From positions 513,001 to 577,000 of the forward strand of contig NZ_CAJFDC010000036.1 in assembly GCF_904067045.1 (NCBI RefSeq): DNA of 64,000 nt, in the 5' to 3' direction. The notes under the pieces were generated by a model that was given only the letters and a program-made list of their open reading frames with translations, was not told the DNA's origin and searched no databases. Positions 16,148 through 24,907 of this stretch are shown piece after piece. A program made the position numbers and the translations under genes. Within the stretch, counting starts at the first letter, position 1. Every line of letters begins with the position of its first letter. The DNA is from Pseudomonas sp. FEN (GTDB taxonomy: Bacteria > Pseudomonadota > Gammaproteobacteria > Pseudomonadales > Pseudomonadaceae).

Positions 16148-18025
16148 TCAGCGATTGCGAGTCAACAACGCCGGCTTCTCACCCCGAGGCCGTCCTGGCA
16201 GCTGATCCAACTGCTCAGGTGTCGGGAAGCGATCGCTCTTCGACTCTTTATGAATAATCTTCGGTCCCGGCCCACGCGGATTCTGTACTGCTGGCTCCTC
16301 ACGTGGCTGATCGTCCCGAGCCGGGCGGCGATTGCGTGACTCTTCGCGACGGGCCTGCCCATCACGCGGAGCGCCATTGCGTGGCCCGCTACGCTTGGCT
16401 GGCGGAGTCCCGGTAGTGGCGCCGCTACCATTGCGCGGCCCATTCTGGCGACCTTGCGGCTGACCGCTGCGCGGAGCCCCCGCACCTGGTGCCGGTGCCC
16501 CCGGACGACGACCACGGCCCTGGGCCGGCTTGGCCTGGGGCACGTAATCAACGCGGTTCCCGAAGTTATCGATATCGTCGTCAAGGAACTCATCCGGAGC
16601 ACGATCAGCCGCCGCGCGCGGCGGCTGGCTTGGCTGGCTTGGCTGACGCTGTTCGCGAGCCGGTGTGCCTTCACGTGGCTTCTGCTCACGAGCCGGACGC
16701 TCACCGCGACCGTTGGTGGCGGGTTTCTCCTTGCCACCCTTGTCCTTGCCTTTATCCTTGCGCCCGCCGCCGCCACCGCTGCCATTCGGGCCGTCGCCCT
16801 TCGGACCGCGTGGGGTGTTGCGCGGGTTGCGCACATCCGGACGCTCGCGCACTTCCGGCTTCTCGGCTTCCACGGCGCTGGAATCGAAGCCCATCAGGTC
16901 GCCGTCGGCGATTTTCTGCTTGGTCATGCGCTCGATGCTTTTCAGCAGCTTCTCTTCGTCTGGCGCGACCAGGGAAATGGCCTCGCCCGAACGACCGGCC
17001 CGGCCAGTACGGCCGATACGGTGCACGTAGTCTTCATCGACGTTCGGCAGTTCGAAGTTGACCACATGCGGCAACTGGTCGATATCCAGGCCGCGAGCGG
17101 CGATATCGGTGGCCACCAGGATCCGCACTTCGCCGGCCTTGAAGTCGGCCAGGGCTTTGGTGCGGGCGTTCTGACTCTTGTTGCCGTGGATGGCGACGGC
17201 GCTCAGGCCGTGCTTGTCCAGGTACTCGGCCAGACGGTTGGCGCCGTGCTTGGTGCGGGTGAACACCAGGACCTGTTCCCAGGCACCGGCGGTGATCAGG
17301 TGCGCCAGCAGCGAGCGCTTGTGGCTGGCGGCCAGGTGGAAGACGCGTTGTTCGATACGCTCGACCGTGGTATTCGGCGGCGTGACTTCGATGCGTTCCG
17401 GGTTGTGCAGCAACTTGCCGGCGAGGTCGGTGATGTCCTTGGAAAAGGTCGCCGAGAACAGCAGGTTCTGCCGCTTGGACGGCAGGCGGGCGAGGACCTT
17501 CTTCACGTCATGGACAAAGCCCATGTCGAGCATGCGGTCGGCTTCGTCCAGCACGAGGATTTCCACGTGGGACAGGTCGACGCTGCCTTGGCCGCACAGG
17601 TCGAGCAAACGACCCGGGCAGGCAACCAGTACGTCGACGCCCCGGGACATGGCCTGGACCTGTGGGTTCATGCCAACGCCGCCGAAGATGCAGGCGCTGA
17701 CGAATTTCAGGTCACGGGCGTAGACCTTGAAGCTCTCGTGCACCTGGGCAGCCAGTTCACGGGTTGGGGTCAGGACCAGCACGCGCGGTTGGCGCGGGCC
17801 ATGACGCTGGGATTTGTCCGGGTGACCATTGGGAAACAACCGTTCCAGAATCGGAAGGGCGAAACCGCCGGTTTTACCCGTACCTGTCTGTGCCGCGACC
17901 ATCAGGTCGCGACCTTGCAACACGGCGGGAATGGCCCGCTGTTGCACCGGAGTAGGCTCGGTATAGCCCGCTGCCTCGATGGCGCGGACTAAAGCCTCGG
18001 AGAGACCGAGGGAAGCAAAGGACAT
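16148..18025 (-). CDS. rhlE: DEAD-box ATP-dependent RNA helicase RhlE
   Basis: A 625-residue helicase. The core shows the Q motif (PTPVQQRAIP, residues 24-33), Walker A AQTGTGKT (45-52), PTRELA, DEAD (160-163), SAT (191-193) and the helicase C domain ending HRIGRTGRAGRSGEAISLV. From about residue 380 a long basic low-complexity tail rich in Pro, Arg, Gly and Gln follows, typical of pseudomonad RhlE and likely binding RNA. RhlE acts in RNA remodelling, ribosome maturation and cold growth. It faces yceI convergently over a shared terminator. Confidence 0.95.
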   Translation of the reverse strand: MSFASLGLSEALVRAIEAAGYTEPTPVQQRAIPAVLQGRDLMVAAQTGTGKTGGFALPILERLFPNGHPDKSQRHGPRQPRVLVLTPTRELAAQVHESFKVYARDLKFVSACIFGGVGMNPQVQAMSRGVDVLVACPGRLLDLCGQGSVDLSHVEILVLDEADRMLDMGFVHDVKKVLARLPSKRQNLLFSATFSKDITDLAGKLLHNPERIEVTPPNTTVERIEQRVFHLAASHKRSLLAHLITAGAWEQVLVFTRTKHGANRLAEYLDKHGLSAVAIHGNKSQNARTKALADFKAGEVRILVATDIAARGLDIDQLPHVVNFELPNVDEDYVHRIGRTGRAGRSGEAISLVAPDEEKLLKSIERMTKQKIADGDLMGFDSSAVEAEKPEVRERPDVRNPRNTPRGPKGDGPNGSGGGGGRKDKGKDKGGKEKPATNGRGERPAREQKPREGTPAREQRQPSQPSQPPRAAADRAPDEFLDDDIDNFGNRVDYVPQAKPAQGRGRRPGAPAPGAGAPRSGQPQGRQNGPRNGSGATTGTPPAKRSGPRNGAPRDGQARREESRNRRPARDDQPREEPAVQNPRGPGPKIIHKESKSDRFPTPEQLDQLPGRPRGEKPALLTRNR

Positions 18026-18332
18026 GAGTAATCCTGTTCAGTTAGGGCTTGGCCCGATGGGAATCTTGCCTGGCGCGAATAGCGTTTCAGGTTCTGTAAG
18101 AGAAAAGCTGCCTGCCTGTCGAGCGGGTTTGGCGAGTTTTCTTACTGACCCCTGGGGCGCATCCCGTCCGGTCCTGCTGGGCCTTGAGGCTCTACGCACC
18201 GCTCGCGCGGGCCGTTGGGCGGCGCTGGTCGCAGTGTCGGAATACCTGATGCAAGGTCGAGCGTCCGGGCGTGAGCCTGGCGGGAACGTCGGAGTATAAC
18301 AGAGCAAACGCCGTGCGCTGCTTTCCTGCTGC
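18026..18332. other. Intergenic region upstream of rhlE
   Basis: About 300 bp without a supportable gene. It lies between the rhlE start and the stop of the next upstream gene and is probably a long rhlE leader with promoter. I see no clear promoter or repeat. Confidence 0.4.
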
Positions 18333-19118
18333 TCAACGGTTTGCGCTTTCGTGTTCATGGAGCCCGTTCGTGCTGTTCCTGGCCTTGCCGGCATAGCGGG
18401 CGACGAGCTCGGCATAGGCCGGTTCGTGCTTGAAGCGCCGCAATTCGGCACCGAAGCGTTGTATCAACAGGTCCATCCCGGCGGCGCGGCGCACGGCCAG
18501 GTACTGGTTTTCCCGGGCGATGACCGTTGGGTACTGGTCGATCCGGTCCTGCAACTGCATGTGTTCCAGAATGCGTTGGCCAACCCGGCGATCAGTGATC
18601 AGCAGGTCGATGCGCCCCCGGGCGAGCTTGCCGAAGTTGGCTTCCTGGCTAGGCCCGTCTTCGCGCTTGAGGCCCTTGGCGTCGCTGAACACCGAGCTGT
18701 ACAGATAACCGGGGGAGGTGCCGATGGTCAGGCCGTTGAGGTCATCGAGGGTGACGAAAGGATGAGGCCGGGCCTTGGCATAAAACAACACGAAATCCAC
18801 CTCCGACAAGGCTTCGCCGGGGTAGAGCAGGCTTTTGTCGCGCTCGTGGTTGTGGAAGATATCCAGGGCACCGTCGGCCTGGCCTTGCTCCAGCATCACC
18901 AGGCAGCGTTTCCAGGGCAGGAACTGCCACTCCGCGTCGATACCCAGGCGCTGGAGCACAATCGCCGTGGTTTCGTAATCGATTCCTTTGGCCTGGCCGT
19001 TTTCCTGGTAGGCGTAGGGGGCCCAGGGGTCGGTGACAATGCGCAGCTTTTCACCTTGAGCGGCGAAGCTCAGGCAAGCGAAAAACACAACTGTCAGGAG
19101 TTGGGCAATGGCGGACAT
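18333..19118 (-). CDS. Periplasmic amino-acid-type solute-binding protein (SBP family 3)
   Basis: A 261-residue protein with a signal peptide over about residues 1-22 (MSAIAQLLTVVFFACLSFAA). The type-3 binding fold follows: LRIVTDPWAPYAYQENGQAKGIDYE at the start of lobe 1, then a second lobe with NGLTIGTSPGYLYSS. No permease or ATPase gene adjoins, so it is an orphan binding protein; such orphans in Pseudomonas may be sensors or ligand scavengers. Ligand cannot be told from sequence. A similar orphan lies at 47873-48610. Confidence 0.85.
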   Translation of the reverse strand: MSAIAQLLTVVFFACLSFAAQGEKLRIVTDPWAPYAYQENGQAKGIDYETTAIVLQRLGIDAEWQFLPWKRCLVMLEQGQADGALDIFHNHERDKSLLYPGEALSEVDFVLFYAKARPHPFVTLDDLNGLTIGTSPGYLYSSVFSDAKGLKREDGPSQEANFGKLARGRIDLLITDRRVGQRILEHMQLQDRIDQYPTVIARENQYLAVRRAAGMDLLIQRFGAELRRFKHEPAYAELVARYAGKARNSTNGLHEHESANR

Positions 19119-19176
19119 GGCTGGAGATTACGACGCCGAGGCGGCGAATAGAAGCTTTGGAATGCCTGTTTCCGTT

Positions 19177-20259
19177 TTATACGAGGGGCCGGACGCTGAG
19201 CAGGTGTTGAAGGATGGTCTCGCGGCGTTTGCCCAGCAATAGACGCGAGGCGATACTGTCGAGCCATTGGGCCAGTTGCTCATTGGTCAGTGGTTGCTTC
19301 AGGCGTTCCTCCAAGCTCTCGCGCGCGCGCTCCCACCAGGCGGTGCCACAGGCCTGATCGAACTCGTTGGCGTGCTCGTAGCAGCCATAGAGCAGTTCCC
19401 GGAAGAACTGGCGTTGCCGTTTTGGCAAGGTCAGGGTCATAAGCTTGTTGCGCATGCGTCGTCCGCGAGGCGGGCGTGGCAGGCGACCGTTGACCAGGCA
19501 AGCGTCGTCGAGCGCTTCGCGGCTGAGCGGGTCTGCGCCATGCTTGTGCAGCCAGGCCTTGACCTTGGCACGGAAGAGCACCTTACGGCCCCAATAGTGG
19601 TGGATCAGATCCGGGCACTCCCTGACGCTCCTGGTGCGATAGGCTGCGATCGATAGGCAGAATTCTTCCAGCGTGTAGGCGCCTTGGGCGAAAGGAAAGA
19701 GTTCATCCATCAACTGTATGGACTGGTCCATGACGCCAATGTCATGCCGGTTCAGGCCGATCACGCCGGAGTTGAGCGTCATCATCTGATCGTCGGCCAG
19801 GCCCTTTTCCTTGAGGCGGGCCGAGAGCGCCGTATACAGCGTCGTTTTCTTGTCGGCACCATAGGCGCCATAGACCACGTTGCACAGTAGGGCGCCAGGT
19901 TCTATGCGTTTGAACAGCTCCATGGGGGAGCGATGGAAGAAGGTATCGGTGTCGATCAGTATTGCTTGCTCGGCGTCTTCGAGAATGCTGCGCATCGCCA
20001 TATGCTTGATTCGGAAGTGATAGCCGTAGGGCTCGCTCCAGCGTTTACGGGTGGCTTCGTCCAGCGGGCGGATGCGGACCGGCAGCAGCCGATAAGGCTC
20101 AGGGTTGTCGGTAAAAATCTGGATGTCGAGTTCCGCGCCGGGCGTTTCGCGCAGGCGAGCGAGCGCACTGGCAATACTAAATACGGCTTCCTGATGGTAA
20201 GTCTCGTTGCCGAAGACCAGATAGACAAGTTGCGGGCGGCTGGCGGGAGTCGTGGTCAT
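19177..20259 (-). CDS. Glycosyltransferase-like protein (GT-A fold, DxD motif)
   Basis: A 360-residue soluble protein. The N-terminal part looks like a nucleotide-sugar-binding GT-A domain: LVYLVFGNETYHQEAVFSIAS, HMAMRSILEDAEQAILIDTDTFFHRSP with a DTD metal motif near residue 100, and later TLNSGVIGLNRHD. The C-terminal half is basic and helical without a known motif. The ATG at 20259 (MTTTPASRPQ) is preferred over a TTG two codons upstream. It lies 67 bp after metF on the same strand but shares no pathway with it. Substrate unknown; this may be a surface-polysaccharide or protein glycosylation enzyme. Confidence 0.65.
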   Translation of the reverse strand: MTTTPASRPQLVYLVFGNETYHQEAVFSIASALARLRETPGAELDIQIFTDNPEPYRLLPVRIRPLDEATRKRWSEPYGYHFRIKHMAMRSILEDAEQAILIDTDTFFHRSPMELFKRIEPGALLCNVVYGAYGADKKTTLYTALSARLKEKGLADDQMMTLNSGVIGLNRHDIGVMDQSIQLMDELFPFAQGAYTLEEFCLSIAAYRTRSVRECPDLIHHYWGRKVLFRAKVKAWLHKHGADPLSREALDDACLVNGRLPRPPRGRRMRNKLMTLTLPKRQRQFFRELLYGCYEHANEFDQACGTAWWERARESLEERLKQPLTNEQLAQWLDSIASRLLLGKRRETILQHLLSVRPLV

Positions 20260-20326
20260 GGGCAACGATCTTTTTCTGCTGGGGGGAGATTGCAGCCCCC
20301 GAATTTCAGGGGCTTGCGCTTCTTAG

Positions 20327-21172
20327 CTAGCGAGGCAGCTTCAGGTTGTTCCAGATGGCCAGGCTTGGCTCCGCCTGGTTCAGGGTATAGAAGTGCAGCC
20401 CTGGCGCGCCGCCTTGCAGCAGGCGTTCGCACATCTGGCTGATCACTTGCTCGCCGAAGGCCTGGATGCTCTGGGTATCGTCACCGTAGGCTTCCAGTTG
20501 CTTGCGGATCCAGCGCGGGATTTCCGCGCCGCAGGCATCGGAGAAACGCGCCAGCTTGCTGTAGTTGGTGATCGGCATGATCCCCGGCACGATCGGGATA
20601 TTCACGCCCATCGCCCGCACACGCTCGACGAAATAGAAGTAGCTGTCGGCGTTGAAGAAATACTGGGTGATGGCACTGTCGGCGCCGGCATTGGCCTTGC
20701 GTACGAAATTGTGCAGGTCGTCTTCGAAATTGCGCGCTTGTGGGTGCATTTCCGGGTAGGCGGCGACTTCGATATGAAAGTGGCTGCCGGTTTCTTCACG
20801 AATGAAGGTCACCAGGTCATTGGCGTGACGCAGTTCGCCGCTGGCCATGCCCATGCCGGAGGGCAGGTCGCCGCGCAGGGCGACAATGCGCTTGATGCCA
20901 GCGCTCTTGTATTGCTCCAGCAGGCCGCGCAGGTCGGCCTTGCTGTCGCCGACGCAGGACAGATGCGGTGCGGCGGGAATCTTTACTTCATTCTCGAGCT
21001 GCAGCACGGTGTTGATCGTGCGGTCGCGGGTCGAGCCGCCGGCACCGTAGGTGCAGGAGAAGAAGTCGGGGTTGTAGCCGGCCAACTGACGGGCAGTGGC
21101 GAGCAGTTTTTCCTGCCCGGCATCGGTCTTGGTCGGGAAGAACTCGAAGCTGTAGCGACGATCTTGGGACAT
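20327..21172 (-). CDS. metF: 5,10-methylenetetrahydrofolate reductase
   Basis: A 281-residue FAD-dependent TIM-barrel enzyme that makes 5-methyl-THF for methionine synthesis. Signatures: YSFEFFPTKTDAG at the N-terminus, CTYGAGGSTRD, PHLSCVG, ALRGDLPSG and ITQYFFNADSYF. The start at 21172 (MSQDRRYSFEF) is right for the family; upstream in-frame codons read through a REP element. It is downstream of ahcY on the same strand, linking methyl donation with SAH recycling. No riboswitch is seen directly before it, and it may be read from the ahcY promoter. Confidence 0.96.
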   Translation of the reverse strand: MSQDRRYSFEFFPTKTDAGQEKLLATARQLAGYNPDFFSCTYGAGGSTRDRTINTVLQLENEVKIPAAPHLSCVGDSKADLRGLLEQYKSAGIKRIVALRGDLPSGMGMASGELRHANDLVTFIREETGSHFHIEVAAYPEMHPQARNFEDDLHNFVRKANAGADSAITQYFFNADSYFYFVERVRAMGVNIPIVPGIMPITNYSKLARFSDACGAEIPRWIRKQLEAYGDDTQSIQAFGEQVISQMCERLLQGGAPGLHFYTLNQAEPSLAIWNNLKLPR

Positions 21173-21210
21173 GGTCGGATCCTTGGAAACTCGAAAGCCG
21201 GACGCGAGCC

Positions 21211-21293
21211 CCTGTAGGAGCGAGCTTGCTCGCGATGGCGGTGCAACTGACACACCGCATCGCCTTCATCGCGAGCAAGCTCGCTCCTACAAG
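21211..21293. repeat. REP doublet between ahcY and metF
   Basis: Inverted copies of TGTAGGAGCGAGCTTGCTCG with spacer containing GGTGCAACTGACACACC. Same family as the element inside mdcB. Confidence 0.92.
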
Positions 21294-21305
21294 GAGCCGG
21301 GCGTA

Positions 21306-22715
21306 TCAGTAGCGATAAGCGTGCGGCTTGAACGGACCTTCGACGGTGACGCCGATGTAGTCAGCCTGTTGCTTGGTCAGTTGAGTGACCACGCCGCCGA
21401 AGCCGCGAACCATTTCCAGGGCCACTTCTTCGTCGAGCTTCTTCGGCAGGACTTCCACGGTCAGGCGCTCGGCTTTCTGAGCGGCGGACAGGTCGGCATA
21501 CTTCTGGCCGAACAGGAAGATCTGCGCCAGCACCTGGTTGGCAAACGAACCGTCCATGATGCGGCTTGGGTGGCCGGTGGCGTTGCCCAGGTTCACCAGG
21601 CGGCCTTCGGCCAGCAGGATCAGGTAGTCGTCGTTCTGCGGATCGAAATCGCCATGGCCGGTGCGATGGATCTTGTGCACCTGTGGCTTCACTTCTTCCC
21701 ATGCCCAGTTCTTGCGCATGAAAGCGGTGTCGATTTCGTTGTCGAAGTGACCGATGTTGCAGACCACGGCGCGCTTCTTCAGGGCCTTGAGCATGTTCGC
21801 ATCGCAGACGTTGACGTTACCGGTGGTGGTGACGATCAGGTCGATCTTGCCCAGCAGGGCGCTGTCGATGCTGGCGGCGGTGCCGTCGTTCTGGCCGTTG
21901 ATGAACGGCGAAACCACTTCGAAACCGTCCATGCAGGCTTGCATGGCGCAGATCGGATCGACTTCGGAAACCTTGACGATCATGCCTTCCTGACGCAGGG
22001 ACTGGGACGAACCCTTGCCCACGTCACCGTAGCCGATCACCAGCGCCTGCTTGCCGGACAGCAGGTGGTCGGTGCCGCGCTTGATGGCATCGTTCAGGCT
22101 GTGACGGCAGCCGTATTTGTTGTCGTTCTTGCTCTTGGTCACCGAGTCGTTGACGTTGATGGCCGGGATTTTCAGTTCGCCCTTGGCGAGCATTTCCAGC
22201 AGGCGGTGCACGCCGGTGGTGGTTTCTTCGGTCACGCCGTGGATTTTTTCCAGCATGGCCGGGTATTTCTTGTGGATGATCTCGGTCAGGTCGCCGCCGT
22301 CGTCGAGGATCATGTTGGCGTCCCAAGGCTGGCCGTCCTTGAGGATGGTCTGCTCGATGCACCACTCGTATTCCTGCTCGGTCTCGCCTTTCCAGGCGAA
22401 GACCGGGATACCGGCGGCGGCGATGGCGGCGGCGGCCTGGTCCTGGGTCGAGAAAATATTGCAGGACGACCAGCGCACTTCGGCACCCAGGGCAACCAGG
22501 GTCTCGATCAGCACGGCGGTCTGGATGGTCATGTGGATGCAGCCGATGATCTTGGCGCCCTTGAGTGGCTGCTCACCGGCGTACTTGCGGCGCAGACCCA
22601 TCAGGGCCGGCATTTCCGATTCGGCGATGATGGTTTCGCGACGGCCCCAGGCAGCCAGGGACATGTCGGCGACTTTGTAGTCGTTGAAATCTGCAGGCGT
22701 GTTGACAGCGCTCAT
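21306..22715 (-). CDS. ahcY: S-adenosylhomocysteine hydrolase
   Basis: A 469-residue NAD-dependent enzyme that splits SAH into adenosine and homocysteine, removing the product inhibitor of methyltransferases. Features: DFNDYKVADMSLAAWGR near the start, CNIFSTQDQAAAAIA, the SDGG-like region DDGGDLTE, NAD-binding VIGYGDVGKGSSQSL and the C-terminal PFKPHAYRY. It is expressed from an SAH-riboswitch leader (see 22744-22899) and followed by metF. Length is normal for pseudomonads, which have an insert relative to eukaryotic enzymes. Confidence 0.97.
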   Translation of the reverse strand: MSAVNTPADFNDYKVADMSLAAWGRRETIIAESEMPALMGLRRKYAGEQPLKGAKIIGCIHMTIQTAVLIETLVALGAEVRWSSCNIFSTQDQAAAAIAAAGIPVFAWKGETEQEYEWCIEQTILKDGQPWDANMILDDGGDLTEIIHKKYPAMLEKIHGVTEETTTGVHRLLEMLAKGELKIPAINVNDSVTKSKNDNKYGCRHSLNDAIKRGTDHLLSGKQALVIGYGDVGKGSSQSLRQEGMIVKVSEVDPICAMQACMDGFEVVSPFINGQNDGTAASIDSALLGKIDLIVTTTGNVNVCDANMLKALKKRAVVCNIGHFDNEIDTAFMRKNWAWEEVKPQVHKIHRTGHGDFDPQNDDYLILLAEGRLVNLGNATGHPSRIMDGSFANQVLAQIFLFGQKYADLSAAQKAERLTVEVLPKKLDEEVALEMVRGFGGVVTQLTKQQADYIGVTVEGPFKPHAYRY

Positions 22716-22743
22716 GAAGAGCCTCCATTCGTAGTATGCGAAT

Positions 22744-22840
22744 GGGCGCCGTTGTGCGTTTAGTGTCCGTGCAGGGAACCCTGAGCGAACAACGCCCCAT
22801 CCGAGCCTGACAGGTCGAACCTGCTGCAGCGCCCCTCGGA
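22744..22840 (-). ncRNA. SAH riboswitch in the ahcY leader
   Basis: On the minus strand the leader shows the conserved SAH-riboswitch parts: CCGAGGGGCGCTGCAGC (about 22839-22823), then CAGGCTCGG (about 22809-22801), and a downstream AACGGCGCC (22753-22745) able to pair with the GGGGCGCTG region as the pseudoknot. It ends about 30 nt before the ahcY ATG, where the ribosome-binding site lies. The class binds SAH and turns on ahcY when SAH accumulates. Confidence 0.9.
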
Positions 22841-22851
22841 CAGGTGGCGGG

Positions 22852-22922
22852 AAAACGGTACCAAGCGAAGGTTACCGTTTTGAAACGGTGGGGATTATAG
22901 CTGCCCGGAACGGACTTCCCAA
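22852..22922 (-). promoter_or_regulatory. ahcY promoter and 5' hairpin
   Basis: Minus-strand -35 TTGGGA (22922-22917), 17-bp spacer, and perfect -10 TATAAT (22899-22894). Transcription should start near 22887. The first transcribed bases then form a hairpin, AAAACGGTAACC (22881-22870) with GGTACCGTTTT (22862-22852), just before the riboswitch. Confidence 0.75.
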
Positions 22923-23041
22923 GGGTTTCTGTCGGCGACATGAAGATTGTTGATGACTACCATAGTCGAGCCCTCATGGAGCTTGACCGGCCGGTCTGCC
23001 ATGATGGCGGGCATCAATCGGCAAGACGGTCAGGAGTGAGC

Positions 23042-23446
23042 ATGAATTTCCACACCCGCAAATGGGTCAAACCCGAAGACCTCAATCCCAACGGCACGCT
23101 GTTCGGCGGCAGCCTGCTGCGCTGGATCGACGAGGAGGCGGCGATCTATGCCATCGTCCAGCTGGGCAACCAGCGCGTGGTGACCAAGTACATCTCCGAA
23201 ATCAACTTCGTCAGCGCCTCGCGCCAGGGCGACATCATCGAGCTGGGCATCACGGCCACCGAGTTCGGCCGTACCTCCATCACCCTGACCTGTGAAGTGC
23301 GCAACAAAATCACCCGCAAAAGCATCCTGACCGTGGAGAAAATGGTCTTCGTCAATCTCGGCGAGGATGGCCTGCCATCGCCTCACGGGCGTACCGAGAT
23401 CAAGTACGTGAAGGATCAGTTCAAGGATGATGAGCCCAATCGGTGA
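23042..23446 (+). CDS. Acyl-CoA thioesterase (YciA-like hotdog)
   Basis: A 134-residue hotdog-fold thioesterase with the family block LNPNGTLFGGSLLRWIDEEAAIYA (a version of the GxxFGGxxL-xWxDE motif) and YISEINFVSASRQGDIIELG. It hydrolyses acyl-CoAs in the cytoplasm; chain-length preference cannot be told. The start at 23042 (MNFHTRKWVKPED) has GGAGTGAG 4-11 bases upstream; an earlier in-frame ATG at 22940 would add residues without family similarity. It is divergent from ahcY. Confidence 0.9.
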   Translation: MNFHTRKWVKPEDLNPNGTLFGGSLLRWIDEEAAIYAIVQLGNQRVVTKYISEINFVSASRQGDIIELGITATEFGRTSITLTCEVRNKITRKSILTVEKMVFVNLGEDGLPSPHGRTEIKYVKDQFKDDEPNR

Positions 23447-23479
23447 TGGCTGCTCCTGCAGTTACTGTTATTTTGTAAT

Positions 23480-23502
23480 AAATTATCGTTTTGCGATAAT
23501 TT
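23480..23502. promoter_or_regulatory. Perfect palindrome, probable operator of the DUF2975/XRE pair
   Basis: Arms AAATTATCG (23480-23488) and CGATAATTT (23494-23502) with spacer TTTTG. They lie in an AT-rich stretch 59 bp before the DUF2975 start, overlapping where its promoter should be. The XRE regulator encoded two genes on is the natural candidate to bind here (inference). Confidence 0.6.
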
Positions 23503-23560
23503 TATCCCCTGTTAGTTTCTTTGGCGGGTCATCCGACCAAAGGATTAACAGGAGTATTCG

Positions 23561-24109
23561 ATGAAAGACGATCGTTTGATCAAGCACAGTCGCTGGTTGG
23601 CAACTGCCACCCTGGTTTTGCTGGTGAGCATGTTGCTGCTCAACATGGCGTGCTGGTTTTTTCCGGTGCTTGTCGAGCACGGATTCGACTTCAACCTGAC
23701 CTCCCTGGTCAGGGAGCTTGAGGTCGATATTGCCGCCATGCCCTGGTGGCAGGTGGTCGGTGGCATGCTGCTCAGCAGCATCCCGTTACTGGTCCTGACG
23801 CGCGGGCTGCAAGCGCTGCGTGCTTTGTTCCAGACCTATGCGCAAGGTGAGTATTTTTCCCGGGAAACGGCCGGCCTGCTAGGCACGGTAGGCAAGAGTG
23901 TCGGCCTTTGGGTGCTTTCCAGTGTGCTGCTATACCCGCTGATGAGTGTGTGGATAACCCTGTTGCTGCCACCGGGAGAACGTCTGCTGAGTCTCGGTTT
24001 CAGTCCCGCTCAACTGGTGGCGTTGTTTCTGGGCGCCGCGGTCATGCTGGTGGCCCGGATCATGGGCAACGCCTGCCAGTTGGCCCGTGAAAATCAACAA
24101 TTCATCTAG
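23561..24109 (+). CDS. DUF2975 family membrane protein
   Basis: A 182-residue inner-membrane protein with four hydrophobic segments (about residues 12-35, 65-85, 110-135 and 148-170). The family has no assigned biochemical function but is commonly encoded next to a small XRE/YozG-type regulator, as here, 12 bp downstream. A good ribosome-binding site (AACAGGAG) precedes the ATG. It is expressed from the AT-rich promoter region with the palindrome at 23480-23502. Confidence 0.75.
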   Translation: MKDDRLIKHSRWLATATLVLLVSMLLLNMACWFFPVLVEHGFDFNLTSLVRELEVDIAAMPWWQVVGGMLLSSIPLLVLTRGLQALRALFQTYAQGEYFSRETAGLLGTVGKSVGLWVLSSVLLYPLMSVWITLLLPPGERLLSLGFSPAQLVALFLGAAVMLVARIMGNACQLARENQQFI

Positions 24110-24121
24110 TGGGATGTGTCG

Positions 24122-24370
24122 ATGTCGATTGAAATAACGCTGGATGTGATGCTGGCCCTGCGCAAGGTCAAGTCCAAGGACCTGGCGGCGCGGATTGGCA
24201 TTACCGAGCAGAACCTTTCATTGTTGAAGCAGGGCAAGGTCAAGGGCTTTCGCCTGGCGACCCTCGAGGCCATTTGTCAGGCGCTCGATTGCCAGCCCGG
24301 CGATTTGTTGAAATATCGACCCGCCGTGACAGACGCCGAGGCTCAGGTCGAGGTACTGGCCAACGGCTGA
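24122..24370 (+). CDS. XRE/YozG-type helix-turn-helix regulator
   Basis: An 82-residue DNA-binding protein consisting of one Cro/C1-type helix-turn-helix: LDVMLALRKVKSKDLAARIGITEQNLSLLKQGKVKGFRLATLEAICQAL is split over helices 1-5, with CQPGDLLKY closing the domain. This short form usually pairs with DUF2975 proteins. The ATG at 24122 is used; an in-frame GTG two codons upstream is a possible alternative start. Likely co-transcribed with the upstream gene and autoregulatory. Confidence 0.82.
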   Translation: MSIEITLDVMLALRKVKSKDLAARIGITEQNLSLLKQGKVKGFRLATLEAICQALDCQPGDLLKYRPAVTDAEAQVEVLANG

Positions 24371-24468
24371 TTGCATCGCTGTCGGAAGATAAAGAACATT
24401 CTGCGGCCTGTCCCGTTGTGGGCTAGTGTTGTGGGCGACGCCGTCAGGCACTTTTCAGGGACTCTGTT

Positions 24469-24855
24469 ATGACCGTCGCTTTCTGGTGTGTGTTGATCGC
24501 TATCTTCCTGCCGTACCTGTGTACTGGCCTCGCCAAGTTCAGTGATGGCAAGTTCGGCCTGCGGGAGAACCATGATCCGCGGGCCTTTCTCGAGGGTCTT
24601 GAGGGTTTCGCCAAGCGGGCTCACTCGGCGCAGTTGAACGGCTTCGAGGTGACTCCGGCCTTTGCGGCGGCGGTGATCATTGCCCATATTGCCGGCACCG
24701 CGTCACTGGTGACCATCAATGTGCTGGCGGTGCTGTTTATCACCAGTCGCCTGCTCTACATCATCTGCTACCTGGCGGACTGGGCGATATTGCGCTCGCT
24801 GGTGTGGTTTGTTGGGATGGTGTTGATTGCGGCGTTCTTTTTCGTCTCTATCTGA
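24469..24855 (+). CDS. MAPEG family inner-membrane protein
   Basis: A 128-residue protein with four membrane helices and MAPEG-type features: RENHDPRAFLEGLEGFAKRAHSAQLNGFEVTP, the loop between helices 1 and 2, and the LYIICYLADWAILRSLVW segment. MAPEG proteins in eukaryotes act in eicosanoid and glutathione metabolism; bacterial members are mostly uncharacterised. It is transcribed towards mltA, with 52 bp between stops. Confidence 0.85.
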   Translation: MTVAFWCVLIAIFLPYLCTGLAKFSDGKFGLRENHDPRAFLEGLEGFAKRAHSAQLNGFEVTPAFAAAVIIAHIAGTASLVTINVLAVLFITSRLLYIICYLADWAILRSLVWFVGMVLIAAFFFVSI

Positions 24856-24907
24856 GGTGTGTTTCAGTCGTTGGATCGTGTGGGGCCCGTGCCGGCCCCC
24901 GCAACAA

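Noticed and set aside
16454..17992. Long plus-strand open frame opposite rhlE
   Set aside because: Shadow of the rhlE codons; no family motif, while rhlE has all helicase motifs.
21171..22763. Long plus-strand open frame opposite ahcY
   Set aside because: Shadow frame: it begins in REP sequence and runs antisense through ahcY and its riboswitch.
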